Origin: Clavibacter michiganensis subsp. tessellarius
GTDB lineage: Bacteria; Actinomycetota; Actinomycetes; Actinomycetales; Microbacteriaceae
Length of the DNA stretch: 64,000 bases
NCBI RefSeq assembly: GCF_021922985.1
Contig: NZ_CP040788.1
Span: 1,054,001 to 1,118,000 of the forward strand
Direction of reading: 5' to 3'
Positions 52,204 to 62,200 of this stretch are shown piece by piece; the first letter of the stretch is position 1; each line of letters opens with the position of its first letter. Below the pieces are notes generated by a model. The model was given only the letters and a program-made list of their open reading frames with translations. It was not told the DNA's origin and made no database searches. Made by a program: the position numbers and the translations under genes.

Positions 52204-54888
52204 TCAGTGCGCGGCGGCGGCCCACGAGTCGCCGCGGCCCACCTGCACCTCGAGCGGCACCCGGAGGTCCGCCGCGTGGGCCATGCGGTCGGTGACGATC
52301 GCCTCGAGCGCGTCCCACTCCCCCGGGGCGACCTCGAGGATGAGCTCGTCGTGCACCTGGAGCAGCATGCGCGACGCCATGTCGCGCTCGCGCATGTCGG
52401 CCTCGATGCGGATCATCGCGATCTTCATGATGTCGGCCGCCGACCCCTGGATCGGCGCGTTGAGGGCCGCGCGCTCGGCGTTGTCGCGGAGGACGCGGTT
52501 GGGGCTGTTCAGGTCGGGGAACGGGCGGCGGCGACCGAAGATCGTCTCCGTGTAGCCGGCGGCGCGCGCCTCCTCCACGACCTGGCGGAGGTAGTCGCGC
52601 ACGGAGCCGAAGCGCGCGAAGTAGTCGGTCATGAGCTGCTTCGCCTCGGACGACGGGATGCGCAGCTGCTTCGAGAGGCCGAACGCGCTGAGGCCGTAGG
52701 CCAAGCCGTAGCTCATGGCCTTGACCTTCGTGCGCATCTCGGCGCTCACGTCCGCTGGCGTGACGCCGAAGATGCGGGACCCCACGAACCGGTGCAGGTC
52801 CTCCCCCGCCGCGAACGCCTCGATGAGGCCCTCGTCGCCGGAGAGGTGCGCCATGATCCGCATCTCGATCTGCGAGTAGTCGGCCGTGAGCAGCGTCTCG
52901 TACCCCTCGCCCACGCGGATGGCGCTGCGGATGCGGCGGCCCTCCTCGGTGCGGACGGGGATGTTCTGCAGGTTCGGGTCGTTCGAGGAGATGCGGCCCG
53001 TGGTGGTGCCGGTCTGCACGTACGTGGTGTGGATCCGCTCGTCGTCGCCGATGCCGCGCTCGAGCGTCTGGATGATCTGGCGCAGCTTGCTCGCGTCGCG
53101 GTGCTCGAGCAGCAGGTCGAGGAACGGGTGCGGGTTCGACGCCTGGAGGTCGGCGAGGGCGCCCGCGTCGGTGGAGAAGCCCGTCTTGTTGGCGCGCGTC
53201 TTCGGCATGCCGAGCTGGTCGAAGAGCACCTCCTGCAGCTGCTTGGGCGAGCCGAGGTTGATCTCCTTGCCGATCTCCGCGAACGCCCGCTGGGCGAGGT
53301 CGGTGATGCGCTCCTGCAGCTGAGCGGACAGCTCGGCGAGCCCCGCCCGGTCGGTGGCGACGCCGCGCAGCTCCATCTCCACGAGCACGAGCAGCGTCGG
53401 CATCTCGATGTCGACCATGACCCCGAGGGTGCGCTCGTCGAGCACCTGGCGCAGGGCCTCCTCGACCCGGAGCGTGTACCAGGCCTCCGTCGGCGCGGTG
53501 AGCGCCTCGGTCTCGGGCACGAGCTGGTTCGCGTCGGGCTCGGGCAGGTCCTCCAGGAGGTACCGGCTGACGAGCGCGGCCAGCGTCTTGTCGGTGAAGC
53601 CGGGACGCAGCAGCCAGCCGGCCACGAGCACGTCGAACGCGAGGCCGGCGACGGCGAGGCCGGCGCGGCGCATGGCCTTCACCTGCACCTTGGCGTCGGC
53701 CATGATCTTCGGCGCGTCGCTCGCGAGCCAGCGCTCGAAGGGCGCGTAGTCGGCGCGGCCCTCCTGCCACGGCAGGGTGACGGACTCGGTCGCGCTCGCG
53801 ATGCCGAAGCCGACCGGCTTCCCGTCCTGCGTCTCCACCGTGAGGCCGAGCCCGTGCGGCGACGCGGCGACCTGGGTGCGGATCCACTTCTCCAGCTCCT
53901 CGTCGAGCAGCTGCTGCGCCTGCGGGGCGGCCGGGGCCGTCGACGGCTCCTGCTCGACCGCGCCGACGGGCGTGCCCTCGCTCGACGCGGAGGCGCCGGA
54001 TCCCTCGAGCTTCAGCACGCGGTCCAGCAGCTGCTTGAACTCCAGCACCTGGAACACCTCGCGGAGGGCGGGCTCGTCGATGGGCTTGCGCTCCAGGTCC
54101 GCCGGGCCGAGCGGCAGCTCGACGTCGGTGAGCAGCCGGTTGAGGCGGCGGTTGCGGATGACGTTCTCGTACTGCGCGCGCAGGTTGTCGCCGACCTTGC
54201 CCGGGATCTCGTCCCGGTGCTCGAGGACCGCGTCGAGCGATCCGTACTGGTTCAGCCACTTGACGGCGGTCTTCGGCCCGACCTTGTCGACGCCGATGAG
54301 GTTGTCGCTCGTCTCGCCCACGAGCGCGGCGATGTCCGGGTACATCCCCGGCTGCACGCCGTACTTCTCGAACACCTTCTCGGCGTCGTAGCGCGTGAGC
54401 TGCGAGACGCCCTGGGTGGACGGGTAGAGCAGCGTGACGTCGTCGTTGACGAGCTGGATGGCGTCCCGGTCTCCCGAGACGACGAGCACGCGGAAGCCCT
54501 GCTCCCGGCCCTGGGTGGCGAGGGTCGCGAGGATGTCGTCCGCCTCGTGGTCCTCCTTGGTGAGGGTGGGGATGTTCATGGTCTTCAGCGCCCGCTCGAG
54601 CAGCGGCACCTGCCCGGTGAACTCCATGGGCGTCTCGCCGCGAGTGCCCTTGTACTCCGGGTACTCGCGCGTGCGGAAGGAGAAGCGGGAGATGTCGAAC
54701 GCGACGCCGACGTGCGTGGGCTTCTCCTTCTGCAGGAGGTTGATGAGCATGGCGATGAAGCCGTGCACGGCGTTCGTGTGCTGCCCCTCGCGGTTCTGGA
54801 AGCTCTCCGCCGGCAGGGCGTAGAACGCCCGGAACGCCAGGGAATGGCCGTCGATGACGAGGAGGGTAGGCTTTTCCGTGTTCGGCAC
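52204..54888 (-). CDS. polA: DNA polymerase I
   Basis: An 894-residue repair and Okazaki-fragment polymerase. The N-terminal 300 residues are the 5'-3' flap nuclease (VIDGHSLAFRAFYALP, EADDILATLA, GETSDNLIGVDKVGPKTA). The middle region (about 330-500) lacks the DxE exonuclease motif, so proofreading is probably lost, as usual in actinobacteria. The polymerase has motif A DYSQIEMRIMAHLS, motif B KAMSYGLAYGLSAFGL and motif C LLQVHDELILEV. GTG start six bases after a TAGGCT -10 box, likely leaderless. Confidence 0.96.
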   Translation of the reverse strand: MPNTEKPTLLVIDGHSLAFRAFYALPAESFQNREGQHTNAVHGFIAMLINLLQKEKPTHVGVAFDISRFSFRTREYPEYKGTRGETPMEFTGQVPLLERALKTMNIPTLTKEDHEADDILATLATQGREQGFRVLVVSGDRDAIQLVNDDVTLLYPSTQGVSQLTRYDAEKVFEKYGVQPGMYPDIAALVGETSDNLIGVDKVGPKTAVKWLNQYGSLDAVLEHRDEIPGKVGDNLRAQYENVIRNRRLNRLLTDVELPLGPADLERKPIDEPALREVFQVLEFKQLLDRVLKLEGSGASASSEGTPVGAVEQEPSTAPAAPQAQQLLDEELEKWIRTQVAASPHGLGLTVETQDGKPVGFGIASATESVTLPWQEGRADYAPFERWLASDAPKIMADAKVQVKAMRRAGLAVAGLAFDVLVAGWLLRPGFTDKTLAALVSRYLLEDLPEPDANQLVPETEALTAPTEAWYTLRVEEALRQVLDERTLGVMVDIEMPTLLVLVEMELRGVATDRAGLAELSAQLQERITDLAQRAFAEIGKEINLGSPKQLQEVLFDQLGMPKTRANKTGFSTDAGALADLQASNPHPFLDLLLEHRDASKLRQIIQTLERGIGDDERIHTTYVQTGTTTGRISSNDPNLQNIPVRTEEGRRIRSAIRVGEGYETLLTADYSQIEMRIMAHLSGDEGLIEAFAAGEDLHRFVGSRIFGVTPADVSAEMRTKVKAMSYGLAYGLSAFGLSKQLRIPSSEAKQLMTDYFARFGSVRDYLRQVVEEARAAGYTETIFGRRRPFPDLNSPNRVLRDNAERAALNAPIQGSAADIMKIAMIRIEADMRERDMASRMLLQVHDELILEVAPGEWDALEAIVTDRMAHAADLRVPLEVQVGRGDSWAAAAH

Positions 54889-54894
54889 GGTCCC

Positions 54895-54900
54895 AGCCTA
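54895..54900 (-). promoter_or_regulatory. -10 box (TAGGCT) of polA, leaderless spacing
   Basis: TAGGCT on the minus strand with six bases to the polA GTG. Confidence 0.5.
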
Positions 54901-54942
54901 TCGAGGGCCCCCGACCTCGGACCCGGCCTCGGAGGATCGCCC

Positions 54943-55377
54943 ATGACCCAGCCCGCACCCGAGTCGTCCGCCACCGCGCGGCTCCTCCGCCAGCCCCAGG
55001 ACGTGGGCGCGCTGGCCGAGAAGATGGGCATCGTCTTCCACGAGCTCAGCCCCGAGCGCGCCGTCGCGACCATGCCCGCGGAGGGCAACACGCAGCCCTA
55101 CGGCGTGGTGCACGGCGGCGCGTACGTCGTGCTCGCCGAGTCGCTCGGATCCATGTCCGCGAACGTCCACGCCGGTCCCGACCGCGTGGCGTTCGGCATC
55201 GAGCTCAACGCGAGCCACACGCGCTCCGCGTCCGCCGGCACGATCACGGGGACCTGCACGGCGATCCACCTGGGCGGCACGCTCACCACGCACGAGATCG
55301 TGATGACGGACGACGAGGGACGGCGCCTCTCCACGGTGCGCATCACGAACATCATCCGCGAGCGCACGCCCCGCTGA
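54943..55377 (+). CDS. PaaI-family hotdog thioesterase
   Basis: A 144-residue hotdog-fold protein. The motif NTQPYGVVHGGAYVVLAESLGSM is the PaaI/YdiI acyl-CoA thioesterase signature, with the conserved Asn-Gly-HGG region and Glu in AESLGS as catalytic base. Substrates in the family are aromatic or medium-chain acyl-CoAs. The ATG has GGAGGATC upstream. It is divergent from polA by 54 bp and convergent with the response regulator. Confidence 0.9.
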   Translation: MTQPAPESSATARLLRQPQDVGALAEKMGIVFHELSPERAVATMPAEGNTQPYGVVHGGAYVVLAESLGSMSANVHAGPDRVAFGIELNASHTRSASAGTITGTCTAIHLGGTLTTHEIVMTDDEGRRLSTVRITNIIRERTPR

Positions 55378-55404
55378 TCGCCGCGGACCTTCGTCGGCAG
55401 ACCG

Positions 55405-55420
55405 GCCGGGGGCGCCCGGC
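55405..55420. terminator. Weak hairpin between convergent thioesterase and regulator genes
   Basis: GCCGGG (55405-55410) pairs with CCCGGC (55415-55420) around GGCG; flanking GACC/GGTC may extend it. Confidence 0.4.
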
Positions 55421-55427
55421 AGGGTCC

Positions 55428-56033
55428 CTACTTCTTGGCGCTGAGCTGCTCGATGATGGCCTGGGCCACGTCGTGCATGGTGAGGCGGCGGTCCATCGAC
55501 GCCTTCTGGATCCAGCGGAACGCCTCGGGCTCCGTGAGGCCCATCTTCTCGTTGAGCAGGCCCTTGGCCCGGTCGACGAGCTTGCGGGTCTCGAAGCGCT
55601 CGACGAGGTCGGAGACCTCGGCCTCGAGCGTGATGATCTGCGCGTAGCGGGCCAGGGCGATCTCGATCGCCGGCAGCAGGTCGTTCGGCGTGAACGGCTT
55701 GACGACGTACGCCAGCGCGCCGGCCTCGCCCGCGCGCTCGACGAGCTCCTTCTGGCTGAAGGCCGTGAGGAGGACGACGGGCGCGATGTGGTTGCGGTTC
55801 AGGCGCTCGGCCGCGGAGATGCCGTCGAGCTGCGGCATCTTGACATCCATGATGACGAGGTCGGGACGCAGCTCGGTGGCGAGGGCGACGGCCGTCTCGC
55901 CGTCCCCGGCCTCGCCGACCACCTCGAAGCCGTTGTCGCGGAGCGTCTCCACGATGTCGAGGCGGATGAGCGACTCGTCCTCGGCGACGACGACACGGCG
56001 GGGGGCTGCGGGGGTTGTTTCCTGGTCACTCAC
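55428..56033 (-). CDS. ANTAR-domain response regulator (PdtaR-like)
   Basis: A 201-residue two-domain regulator. The receiver domain has an acidic pocket at E18-D19, the phospho-accepting D63 in LVIMDVKMP, and the switch Lys in VVKPF. The C-terminal ANTAR domain (about 140-197: KLVDRAKGLLNEKMGLTEPEAFRWIQKAS) binds RNA hairpins and acts by antitermination or similar control. Position near polA, rpsA and pyk matches mycobacterial PdtaR; its partner kinase PdtaS is not in this window. GTG start seven bases after a TAGGCT box. Confidence 0.92.
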   Translation of the reverse strand: MSDQETTPAAPRRVVVAEDESLIRLDIVETLRDNGFEVVGEAGDGETAVALATELRPDLVIMDVKMPQLDGISAAERLNRNHIAPVVLLTAFSQKELVERAGEAGALAYVVKPFTPNDLLPAIEIALARYAQIITLEAEVSDLVERFETRKLVDRAKGLLNEKMGLTEPEAFRWIQKASMDRRLTMHDVAQAIIEQLSAKK

Positions 56034-56040
56034 GGATAGG

Positions 56041-56046
56041 AGCCTA
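56041..56046 (-). promoter_or_regulatory. -10 box (TAGGCT) of the ANTAR regulator, leaderless spacing
   Basis: TAGGCT on the minus strand with seven bases to the GTG at 56033. Confidence 0.5.
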
Positions 56047-56096
56047 CGGTATCGTCGGCCGGGCCGGTGCGTGCCGGATCGGCCGGACGCCTGCGG

Positions 56097-56102
56097 TAGC
56101 GT
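56097..56102 (+). promoter_or_regulatory. -10 box (TAGCGT) of tRNA-Leu
   Basis: TAGCGT lies 16 bases before the mature tRNA 5' end. Confidence 0.45.
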
Positions 56103-56118
56103 CGGACGGCCGAGGTGC

Positions 56119-56201
56119 GCCGGATTGGCGGAATGGCAGACGCGGAGCACTCAAAATGCTCTGTCCGTGAGGGCGTGTGGGTTCGAGTCCCACATCCGGC
56201 A
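56119..56201 (+). tRNA. tRNA-Leu (anticodon CAA)
   Basis: An 83-nt type II tRNA. The acceptor arms GCCGGAT (56119-56125) and ATCCGGC (56194-56200) pair fully, the anticodon stem GAGCA/TGCTC encloses a loop with CAA, a long variable arm follows, and the T arm TGTGG/CCACA holds TTCGAGT. The discriminator is A, as required for leucine; CCA is not encoded. It decodes TTG, a rare codon in this GC-rich genome. Confidence 0.97.
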
Positions 56202-56216
56202 CCGCGTCCCGCGAGG

Positions 56217-56269
56217 GGCATGCGAAGAGGGCGGGCGACCACGTGGTCGCCCGCCCTCCTCGCGTGCCC
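56217..56269. terminator. Long palindromic terminator between tRNA-Leu and pyk
   Basis: GAGGGCGGGCGACCAC (56227-56242) is followed directly by its exact complement (56243-56258), a 32-bp perfect palindrome. Outer GGGCATGCG / CGCGTGCCC pairing extends the stem. It can end both the tRNA and the convergent pyk transcript. Confidence 0.85.
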
Positions 56270-56297
56270 GCCGGAGCCGGAGCCCCGCGGTGCCGCG

Positions 56298-57743
56298 CTA
56301 CTTCTCGTACGCGGGAGCCGCCTCGTTCACGGCGTCGCCGACGACGTGGACGCGCAGCTCGTTGGTCGACCCCGCGATCCCGGGAGGGGACCCGGCGATG
56401 ACGACGACCTTCTGGCCGACCTCGGCGAGGCCCTCCGCGAGGAGCACGTCGTCGACCTGGTGGAACATCTGGTCGGTGTGCGTGACCGGCTCGACGAGGT
56501 AGGACTGGACGCCCCACGAGAGCGCGAGGCGGCGGCGGATGCCCTCGTTCGGCGTGAACGCGAGGATCGGGATGCCGTTGCGGAGCCGGGTCATGCGGCG
56601 CACGGAGTCGCCGGACTCGGTGAACACGCAGAGGAACTTGGCCTCCACGAACTCGGCGACCTCGGCGGCCGCGAGCGTGATGGCCCCGCCCTGGGTGAAG
56701 GGGCGCGTGCCGAGCTTCGGGATGCGCTCCAGCCCGTGCTCCTCGGTGGACTCGATGATGCGCGCCATGGTCTTCACGGTGACGACGGGGAACTCGCCCA
56801 CGCTCGTCTCGCCGCTCAGCATGAGCGCGTCGGCGCCGTCGAGCACCGCGTTGGCGCAGTCGGAGGCCTCGGCGCGCGTGGGGCGCGGGCTCGTGATCAT
56901 CGACTCGAGCATCTGCGTCGCGACGATGACGGGCTTGGCCTTGCGGCGGGCGAGCTCGACCGCGCGCTTCTGCACGATCGGGACGGCCTCGAGCGGCAGC
57001 TCGACGCCGAGGTCGCCGCGGGCGACCATGATCGCGTCGAACGCGTCCACGATCTCCTCGAGGGCCTCGACGGCCTGCGGCTTCTCGACCTTGGCGACGA
57101 CGGGGACGCGGCGGCCCTCCTCGTCCATGATCTCGTGCACGCGGACGATGTCCGATGCGTCGCGCACGAAGCTCAGCGCGATGAGGTCGGCGCCGAGGCG
57201 GAGGCCCCAGCGGAGGTCCGCCTCGTCCTTCTCGGAGAGCGCGGGCACGTTGACCGCGACGCCCGGGAGGTTGATGCCCTTGTTGTTGCTGACGGTGCCC
57301 GCGACCTCGACCGTGGTCGTGACGCGGGTGCCGTCGGTGGAGACCACTCGGAGCGTGACCTTGCCGTCGTCGATGAGCAGCGGGTCGCCGGCCTTCACGT
57401 CGCCGGGCAGGCCCTTGTACGTGGTGGAGCAGATGTCCTTCGTGCCGAGGATGTCCTCGACCGTGATGACGAACGTGTCGCCGAAGGCCAGGTCGTGCGG
57501 GCCGTCGGAGAACTTGCCGAGGCGGATCTTCGGGCCCTGCAGGTCGACCAGGACCGCGACCGCGCGGCCCGCGTCGTCGGCGGCCTTCCGGATGGTGGAG
57601 TAGATGCCCTCGTGGACGTCGTACGTGCCGTGGCTCAGGTTCATCCGGGCCACGTCCACGCCGGCGTCGATGATGGCGCGGATGCTCTCATAGGAGCTGG
57701 TCGCGGGCCCGAGGGTCGCGACGATCTTCGCTCGTCTGGTCAT
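56298..57743 (-). CDS. pyk: Pyruvate kinase
   Basis: A 481-residue glycolytic enzyme making pyruvate and ATP from phosphoenolpyruvate. TRRAKIVATLGPATSSYE starts the barrel, the catalytic Lys and metal site are in VVAKVEKPQAVEALEEI and MVARGDLGVELP, and the C-terminal allosteric domain starts near 350. ATG start; the upstream 90 bases show no clear -10 box. It is not joined to the other glycolytic genes 20 kb away. Confidence 0.97.
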   Translation of the reverse strand: MTRRAKIVATLGPATSSYESIRAIIDAGVDVARMNLSHGTYDVHEGIYSTIRKAADDAGRAVAVLVDLQGPKIRLGKFSDGPHDLAFGDTFVITVEDILGTKDICSTTYKGLPGDVKAGDPLLIDDGKVTLRVVSTDGTRVTTTVEVAGTVSNNKGINLPGVAVNVPALSEKDEADLRWGLRLGADLIALSFVRDASDIVRVHEIMDEEGRRVPVVAKVEKPQAVEALEEIVDAFDAIMVARGDLGVELPLEAVPIVQKRAVELARRKAKPVIVATQMLESMITSPRPTRAEASDCANAVLDGADALMLSGETSVGEFPVVTVKTMARIIESTEEHGLERIPKLGTRPFTQGGAITLAAAEVAEFVEAKFLCVFTESGDSVRRMTRLRNGIPILAFTPNEGIRRRLALSWGVQSYLVEPVTHTDQMFHQVDDVLLAEGLAEVGQKVVVIAGSPPGIAGSTNELRVHVVGDAVNEAAPAYEK

Positions 57744-57833
57744 GCTCTGTCTGTCTCGCGTTTCTGCGTCGCACGTGGACGCGGGTCGGGTCAGTGGTCG
57801 CGACCGCGCGCACGGGTGCGGCGGGCGGCCGGG

Positions 57834-59291
57834 TCAGATGGAGAGAGCGCGGTCCGTGGGACGGACCGGGAACGGGAGCTCCGTGTCCCCCTCAAGGTAC
57901 CGGTCGACGGCGGACGCCGCTGAACGTCCCTCCGCGATGGCCCAGACGATGAGGGACTGGCCGCGGCCCGCGTCGCCCGCGACGAACACGCCGGCCTGGT
58001 CGGTCTGGTAGTCCTCGTCGCGCGCCACGTTGCCGCGGTCGTCGAAGGGGACCTCCAGCTGGGACTCGAGCGCGTCCTTCTCGGGGCCGGTGAAGCCGAG
58101 CGCGAGGAGCACCAGGTCGGCGGGGATCTCGCGCTCGGTGCCCGACTTCGGCACGCGGCGCCCGTCGCGGAACTCGGTCTCGGCGACCCGGACCGCACGC
58201 ACGTGCCCGTCGTCGTCCTTCAGGAACTCGACCGTGGTGGCGAGGTAGTGGCGCTCGCCGCCCTCCTCGTGCGCGCTCGACACCTCGAAGAGGGTCGGGT
58301 ACGTGGGCCACGGCTGGTCGGGGCGGCGCTCCGTCGGCGGCTGCTGGCCGATGGCGAGGTTGGTGACCGAGGCCGCCTTCTGCCGGTGCGCGGTGCCGAT
58401 GCAGTCGGCTCCCGTGTCGCCGCCGCCGAGGACGACGACGTGCTTGCCCTCCGCGTGGATCTGCTCGGGCACCTGGTCGCCGGCCGTCGCGTGGTTCGAC
58501 TGGCGCAGGTAGTCCATGGCGAAGTGCACGCCGTCGACGTCGCGGCCCGGGATGTCGAGGTCGCGGGGCACGAGGGCGCCCGTGCAGACGACGACCGCGT
58601 CGTACCGTAGGCGCAGGTCGGACCAGGTGATGTCCTTCCCGATGTCGACGCCCGCGCGGAAGCGGGTGCCCTCGGCGGTCATCTGCGCGAGGCGCGCCTC
58701 GAGGTGCTTCTTCTCCATCTTGAAGTCGGGGATCCCGTAGCGCAGCAGGCCGCCGATGCGGTCGTCGCGCTCGAACACCGCGACCGTGTGGCCGGCGCGC
58801 GTGAGCTGCTGCGCGGCGGCGAGGCCGGCGGGACCGGATCCGACGACCGCCACGGTCTTGCCCGTCAGGCGCTCGGGCGGGTGCGGCTCGACCCAGCCGT
58901 TCTGGAAGGCGTCGTCGATGATCGACACCTCGACCTGCTTGATGGTCACGGGCGGCTGGTTGATGCCGAGCACGCACGAGCTCTCGCAGGGCGCCGGGCA
59001 CAGGCGGCCCGTGAACTCCGGGAAGTTGTTCGTGGCGTGCAGGCGCTCGATGGCCTGCCGGCCCTCGCCGCGCCAGGTGAGGTCGTTCCACTCCGGGATG
59101 AGGTTGCCGAGCGGGCAGCCCTGGTGGCAGAACGGGATGCCGCAGTCCATGCACCGGCCGGCCTGGCGCACGAGCTCGCCGCGCTCCTGCTGCTCGTACA
59201 CCTCCTTCCAGTCCATGAGCCGGACCGAGACGGGTCGGCGCTTGGGGAGCTCGCGCTCCGTCACCTTGAGGAAGCCCTTGGGGTCAGCCAC
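57834..59291 (-). CDS. gltD: Glutamate synthase, small subunit
   Basis: A 485-residue flavoprotein that feeds electrons from NADPH to the large subunit. N-terminal Cys motifs [17 protein letters not shown] and [13 protein letters not shown] bind two [4Fe-4S] clusters; the FAD motif is [15 protein letters not shown] and the NADPH motif [16 protein letters not shown] start, overlapping the end of gltB by eight bases. The C-terminal [18 protein letters not shown] is the usual FAD-closing segment. Confidence 0.96.
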   Translation of the reverse strand: MADPKGFLKVTERELPKRRPVSVRLMDWKEVYEQQERGELVRQAGRCMDCGIPFCHQGCPLGNLIPEWNDLTWRGEGRQAIERLHATNNFPEFTGRLCPAPCESSCVLGINQPPVTIKQVEVSIIDDAFQNGWVEPHPPERLTGKTVAVVGSGPAGLAAAQQLTRAGHTVAVFERDDRIGGLLRYGIPDFKMEKKHLEARLAQMTAEGTRFRAGVDIGKDITWSDLRLRYDAVVVCTGALVPRDLDIPGRDVDGVHFAMDYLRQSNHATAGDQVPEQIHAEGKHVVVLGGGDTGADCIGTAHRQKAASVTNLAIGQQPPTERRPDQPWPTYPTLFEVSSAHEEGGERHYLATTVEFLKDDDGHVRAVRVAETEFRDGRRVPKSGTEREIPADLVLLALGFTGPEKDALESQLEVPFDDRGNVARDEDYQTDQAGVFVAGDAGRGQSLIVWAIAEGRSAASAVDRYLEGDTELPFPVRPTDRALSI

Positions 59292-62200
59292 CGGTCACCT
59301 CCAGGATGCGCTTCCAGGCGACGTCGCCGTCGGGGTCGATTCCCTCGTCCACCGCGGTCTGGCGGGTGGCGAGGACGGCCGCGTAGTCCCGCGGCAGGAT
59401 CTTGGTGAATCGCGTCATGGACGCCTCCGGGTCGGTGAGCAGGCGCTCGGCGACGGTCGAGCCGGTCTCGGCGAGGTGCCGGCGGAGCAGGTCGAGCACG
59501 ATCTCGGCGTCGGCGCTCCCGAGCGGGTGCAGCTCGAGCTCGCCCGACGCGAGGGCGTCGGTGTTGATGCGGTCCTCGGCGAGGTCGAGCACGTAGGCGG
59601 TGCCGCCCGACATGCCCGCGCCGATGTTCCGGCCGGTGCCCCCGAGCACGAGGGCGAGCCCGCCCGTCATGTACTCGAGCGCGTGGTCGCCCACGGCCTC
59701 GACGACGGCCGTGGCGCCGGAGTTGCGGACGAGGAACCGCTCCCCCACCATGCCGCGGATGAACATGGTGCCCTGGGTCGCGCCGTAGCCGATGACGTTG
59801 CCCGCGATGACGTTCTCCTCCGCGGGGAAGCCGGCCCTCTCATCGGGCCGCACGACGATGTCGCCGCCGGAGAGGCCCTTGCCGAGGTAGTCGTTGCTGT
59901 CGCCGACGAGGCGCAGCGTGATGCCCGACGGCATGAACGCGCCGAAGGACTGCCCGGCCGAGCCGCGCAGCGTGACGTCGATGGATCCCGTGGGCAGCCC
60001 GTCCACCCCGTGGCCCTTCGTGACGAGGTGGCCGAGCATCGTGCCGACCGCGCGCGCGGTGTTGCGCACGGGCAGGTCGATCTCGACGCGGCCGCCGTGG
60101 TCGAGCACGTCGCGGCTGAGCCGGATGAGCTCGTTGTCGAAGTGGTCCTCGAGCTCGTGGTCCTGCGACCGGGCGTGCTTCCGCGGCTCGTCGTCCGCGA
60201 ACGTCGGGCCCACGAGGATCGGCGAGAGGTCGAGGCCCGACGCCTTCCAGTGGTCGACCGCGTCCTCGACGCCGAGCAGGTCGTTGCGGCCCACGATCTC
60301 GTCGAGCGAGCGATAGCCGAGCGCCGCCAGGTGCTCGCGCACCTCCTGCGCGATGAACTCGAAGAAGTTGACGACGTGGTCCGCCTTCCCCGGGAAGCGC
60401 TTCCGCAGCTCCGGGTTCTGCGTGGCGACGCCGACGGGGCAGGTGTCGAGGTGGCAGACGCGCATCATGATGCAGCCGGACACGACCAGCGGCGCCGTGG
60501 CGAAGCCGAACTCCTCGGCGCCGAGCAGGGCGCCGACGATCACGTCGCGGCCGGACTTCATCTGCCCGTCGACCTGCACGACCACGCGGTCGCGCATGCC
60601 GTTGAGGCGGAGGGTCTGCTGCGTCTCCGCGAGGCCGAGCTCCCACGGCGTGCCCGCGTGCTTGAGCGAGTTGACGGGGCTCGCGCCCGTGCCGCCGTCG
60701 TGGCCCGAGACGAGGATCACGTCGCTCAGCGCCTTCGCGACGCCCGCGGCCACCGCGCCGATGCCCGACTGGCTGACGAGCTTCGTGTGGATCCGGGCGG
60801 AGGGGTTCGCGCGCTTGAGGTCGAAGATCAGCTGCTTCAGGTCCTCGATCGAGTAGATGTCGTGGTGCGGCGGCGGGGAGATGAGCCCCACGCCCGCGGT
60901 CGCATGGCGGGTGCGCGCCACCCACGGGTAGACCTTGCCGGGCGGCAGCTGCCCGCCCTCGCCGGGCTTGGCGCCCTGCGCGAGCTTGATCTGGATGTCG
61001 TCCGCGTGCGTGAGGTACATGCTCGTGACGCCGAAGCGCCCCGAGGCGACCTGCTTGATCGCGCTGCGGCGCTCGGGGTCGAGCAGGCGCTCGACGTTCT
61101 CGCCGCCCTCGCCGGTGTTCGACTTGGCGCCGAGCCGGTTCATGGCGATGGCGAGCGTCTCGTGCGCCTCCTCGGAGATCGAGCCGTAGCTCATCGCCCC
61201 CGTGGAGAAGCGCTTCACGATGTCGGAGATGGGCTCGACCTCGTCGAGCGGCACGGGCGGACGCGTGCCGGTCCGCAGCCGGAACATGCCGCGGAGCGTC
61301 ATGAGGTCCTTCGACTGCGCGTCGACCATGGAGGTGTACTCGCGGAAGATGTCGTACCGCCGCATGCGCGTGGCGTGCTGCAGGCGGAAGATCGTGTCCG
61401 GGTTGAACAGGTGCGGGGACCCGTCGCGACGCCACTGGTACTCGCCGCCCGTCTGGAGCCGCTCGTGCGAGAGCACGGCGCCGTCCGTGGGGTAGGCGCT
61501 GCGGTGCCGCGCGGCGTTCTCGGCCGCGATGACGTCGATGCCGACCCCGCCGAGGCGCGTGGTGGTGCCGGAGAAGTACTGGTCCACCAGCTCCTGCGAG
61601 AGGCCGACGGCCTCGAAGCACTGGGCGCCCGCGTACGACGACACCGTCGAGATGCCCATCTTGGACATGATCTTCAGCACGCCCTTGCCGAGCCCCTTGA
61701 TGAGGTTCCGCGTGGCCTTCTCCGGCGTGACGCCCGTGAGCATGCCGCTGCGCACGAGGTCCTCGCACGACTCCATGGCCAGGTACGGGTTGACCGCCGA
61801 GGCGCCGTACCCGATGAGCAGCGCGATGTGGTGCACCTCGCGCACGTCGCCGGCCTCGACGACGATGCCGACCTTCATCCGGGTCTGGCGGCGGATGAGG
61901 TGGTGGTGCACGGCCGCGATCATGAGGAGCGACGGGATGGGCGCGAGGTCGCGGGTGGAGTCGCGGTCGGACAGCACGATGAAGCGCGCGCCGTGCTCGA
62001 TGGCGCGGTCGACCTCGTCGCACATCGCGTCGATGCGCTTCTGCATGGCGAGCGGGCCGTCGTCGACGCGGTACAGGCCGCTGACGATCGTGGTGGTGCG
62101 GCTGCCCGGCCGGTGGTCGATGTGGATGACCTTCGCGAGCTCGTCGTTGTCGATCACCGGGAAGTCGAGCACGACCTGCTCGGCGTGCTCGGGCCCGGCG

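Noticed and set aside
51823..55377. 1184-codon open frame opposite polA
   Set aside because: Only the last 144 codons are a real hotdog thioesterase; the rest is antisense to polA and the PTS gene.
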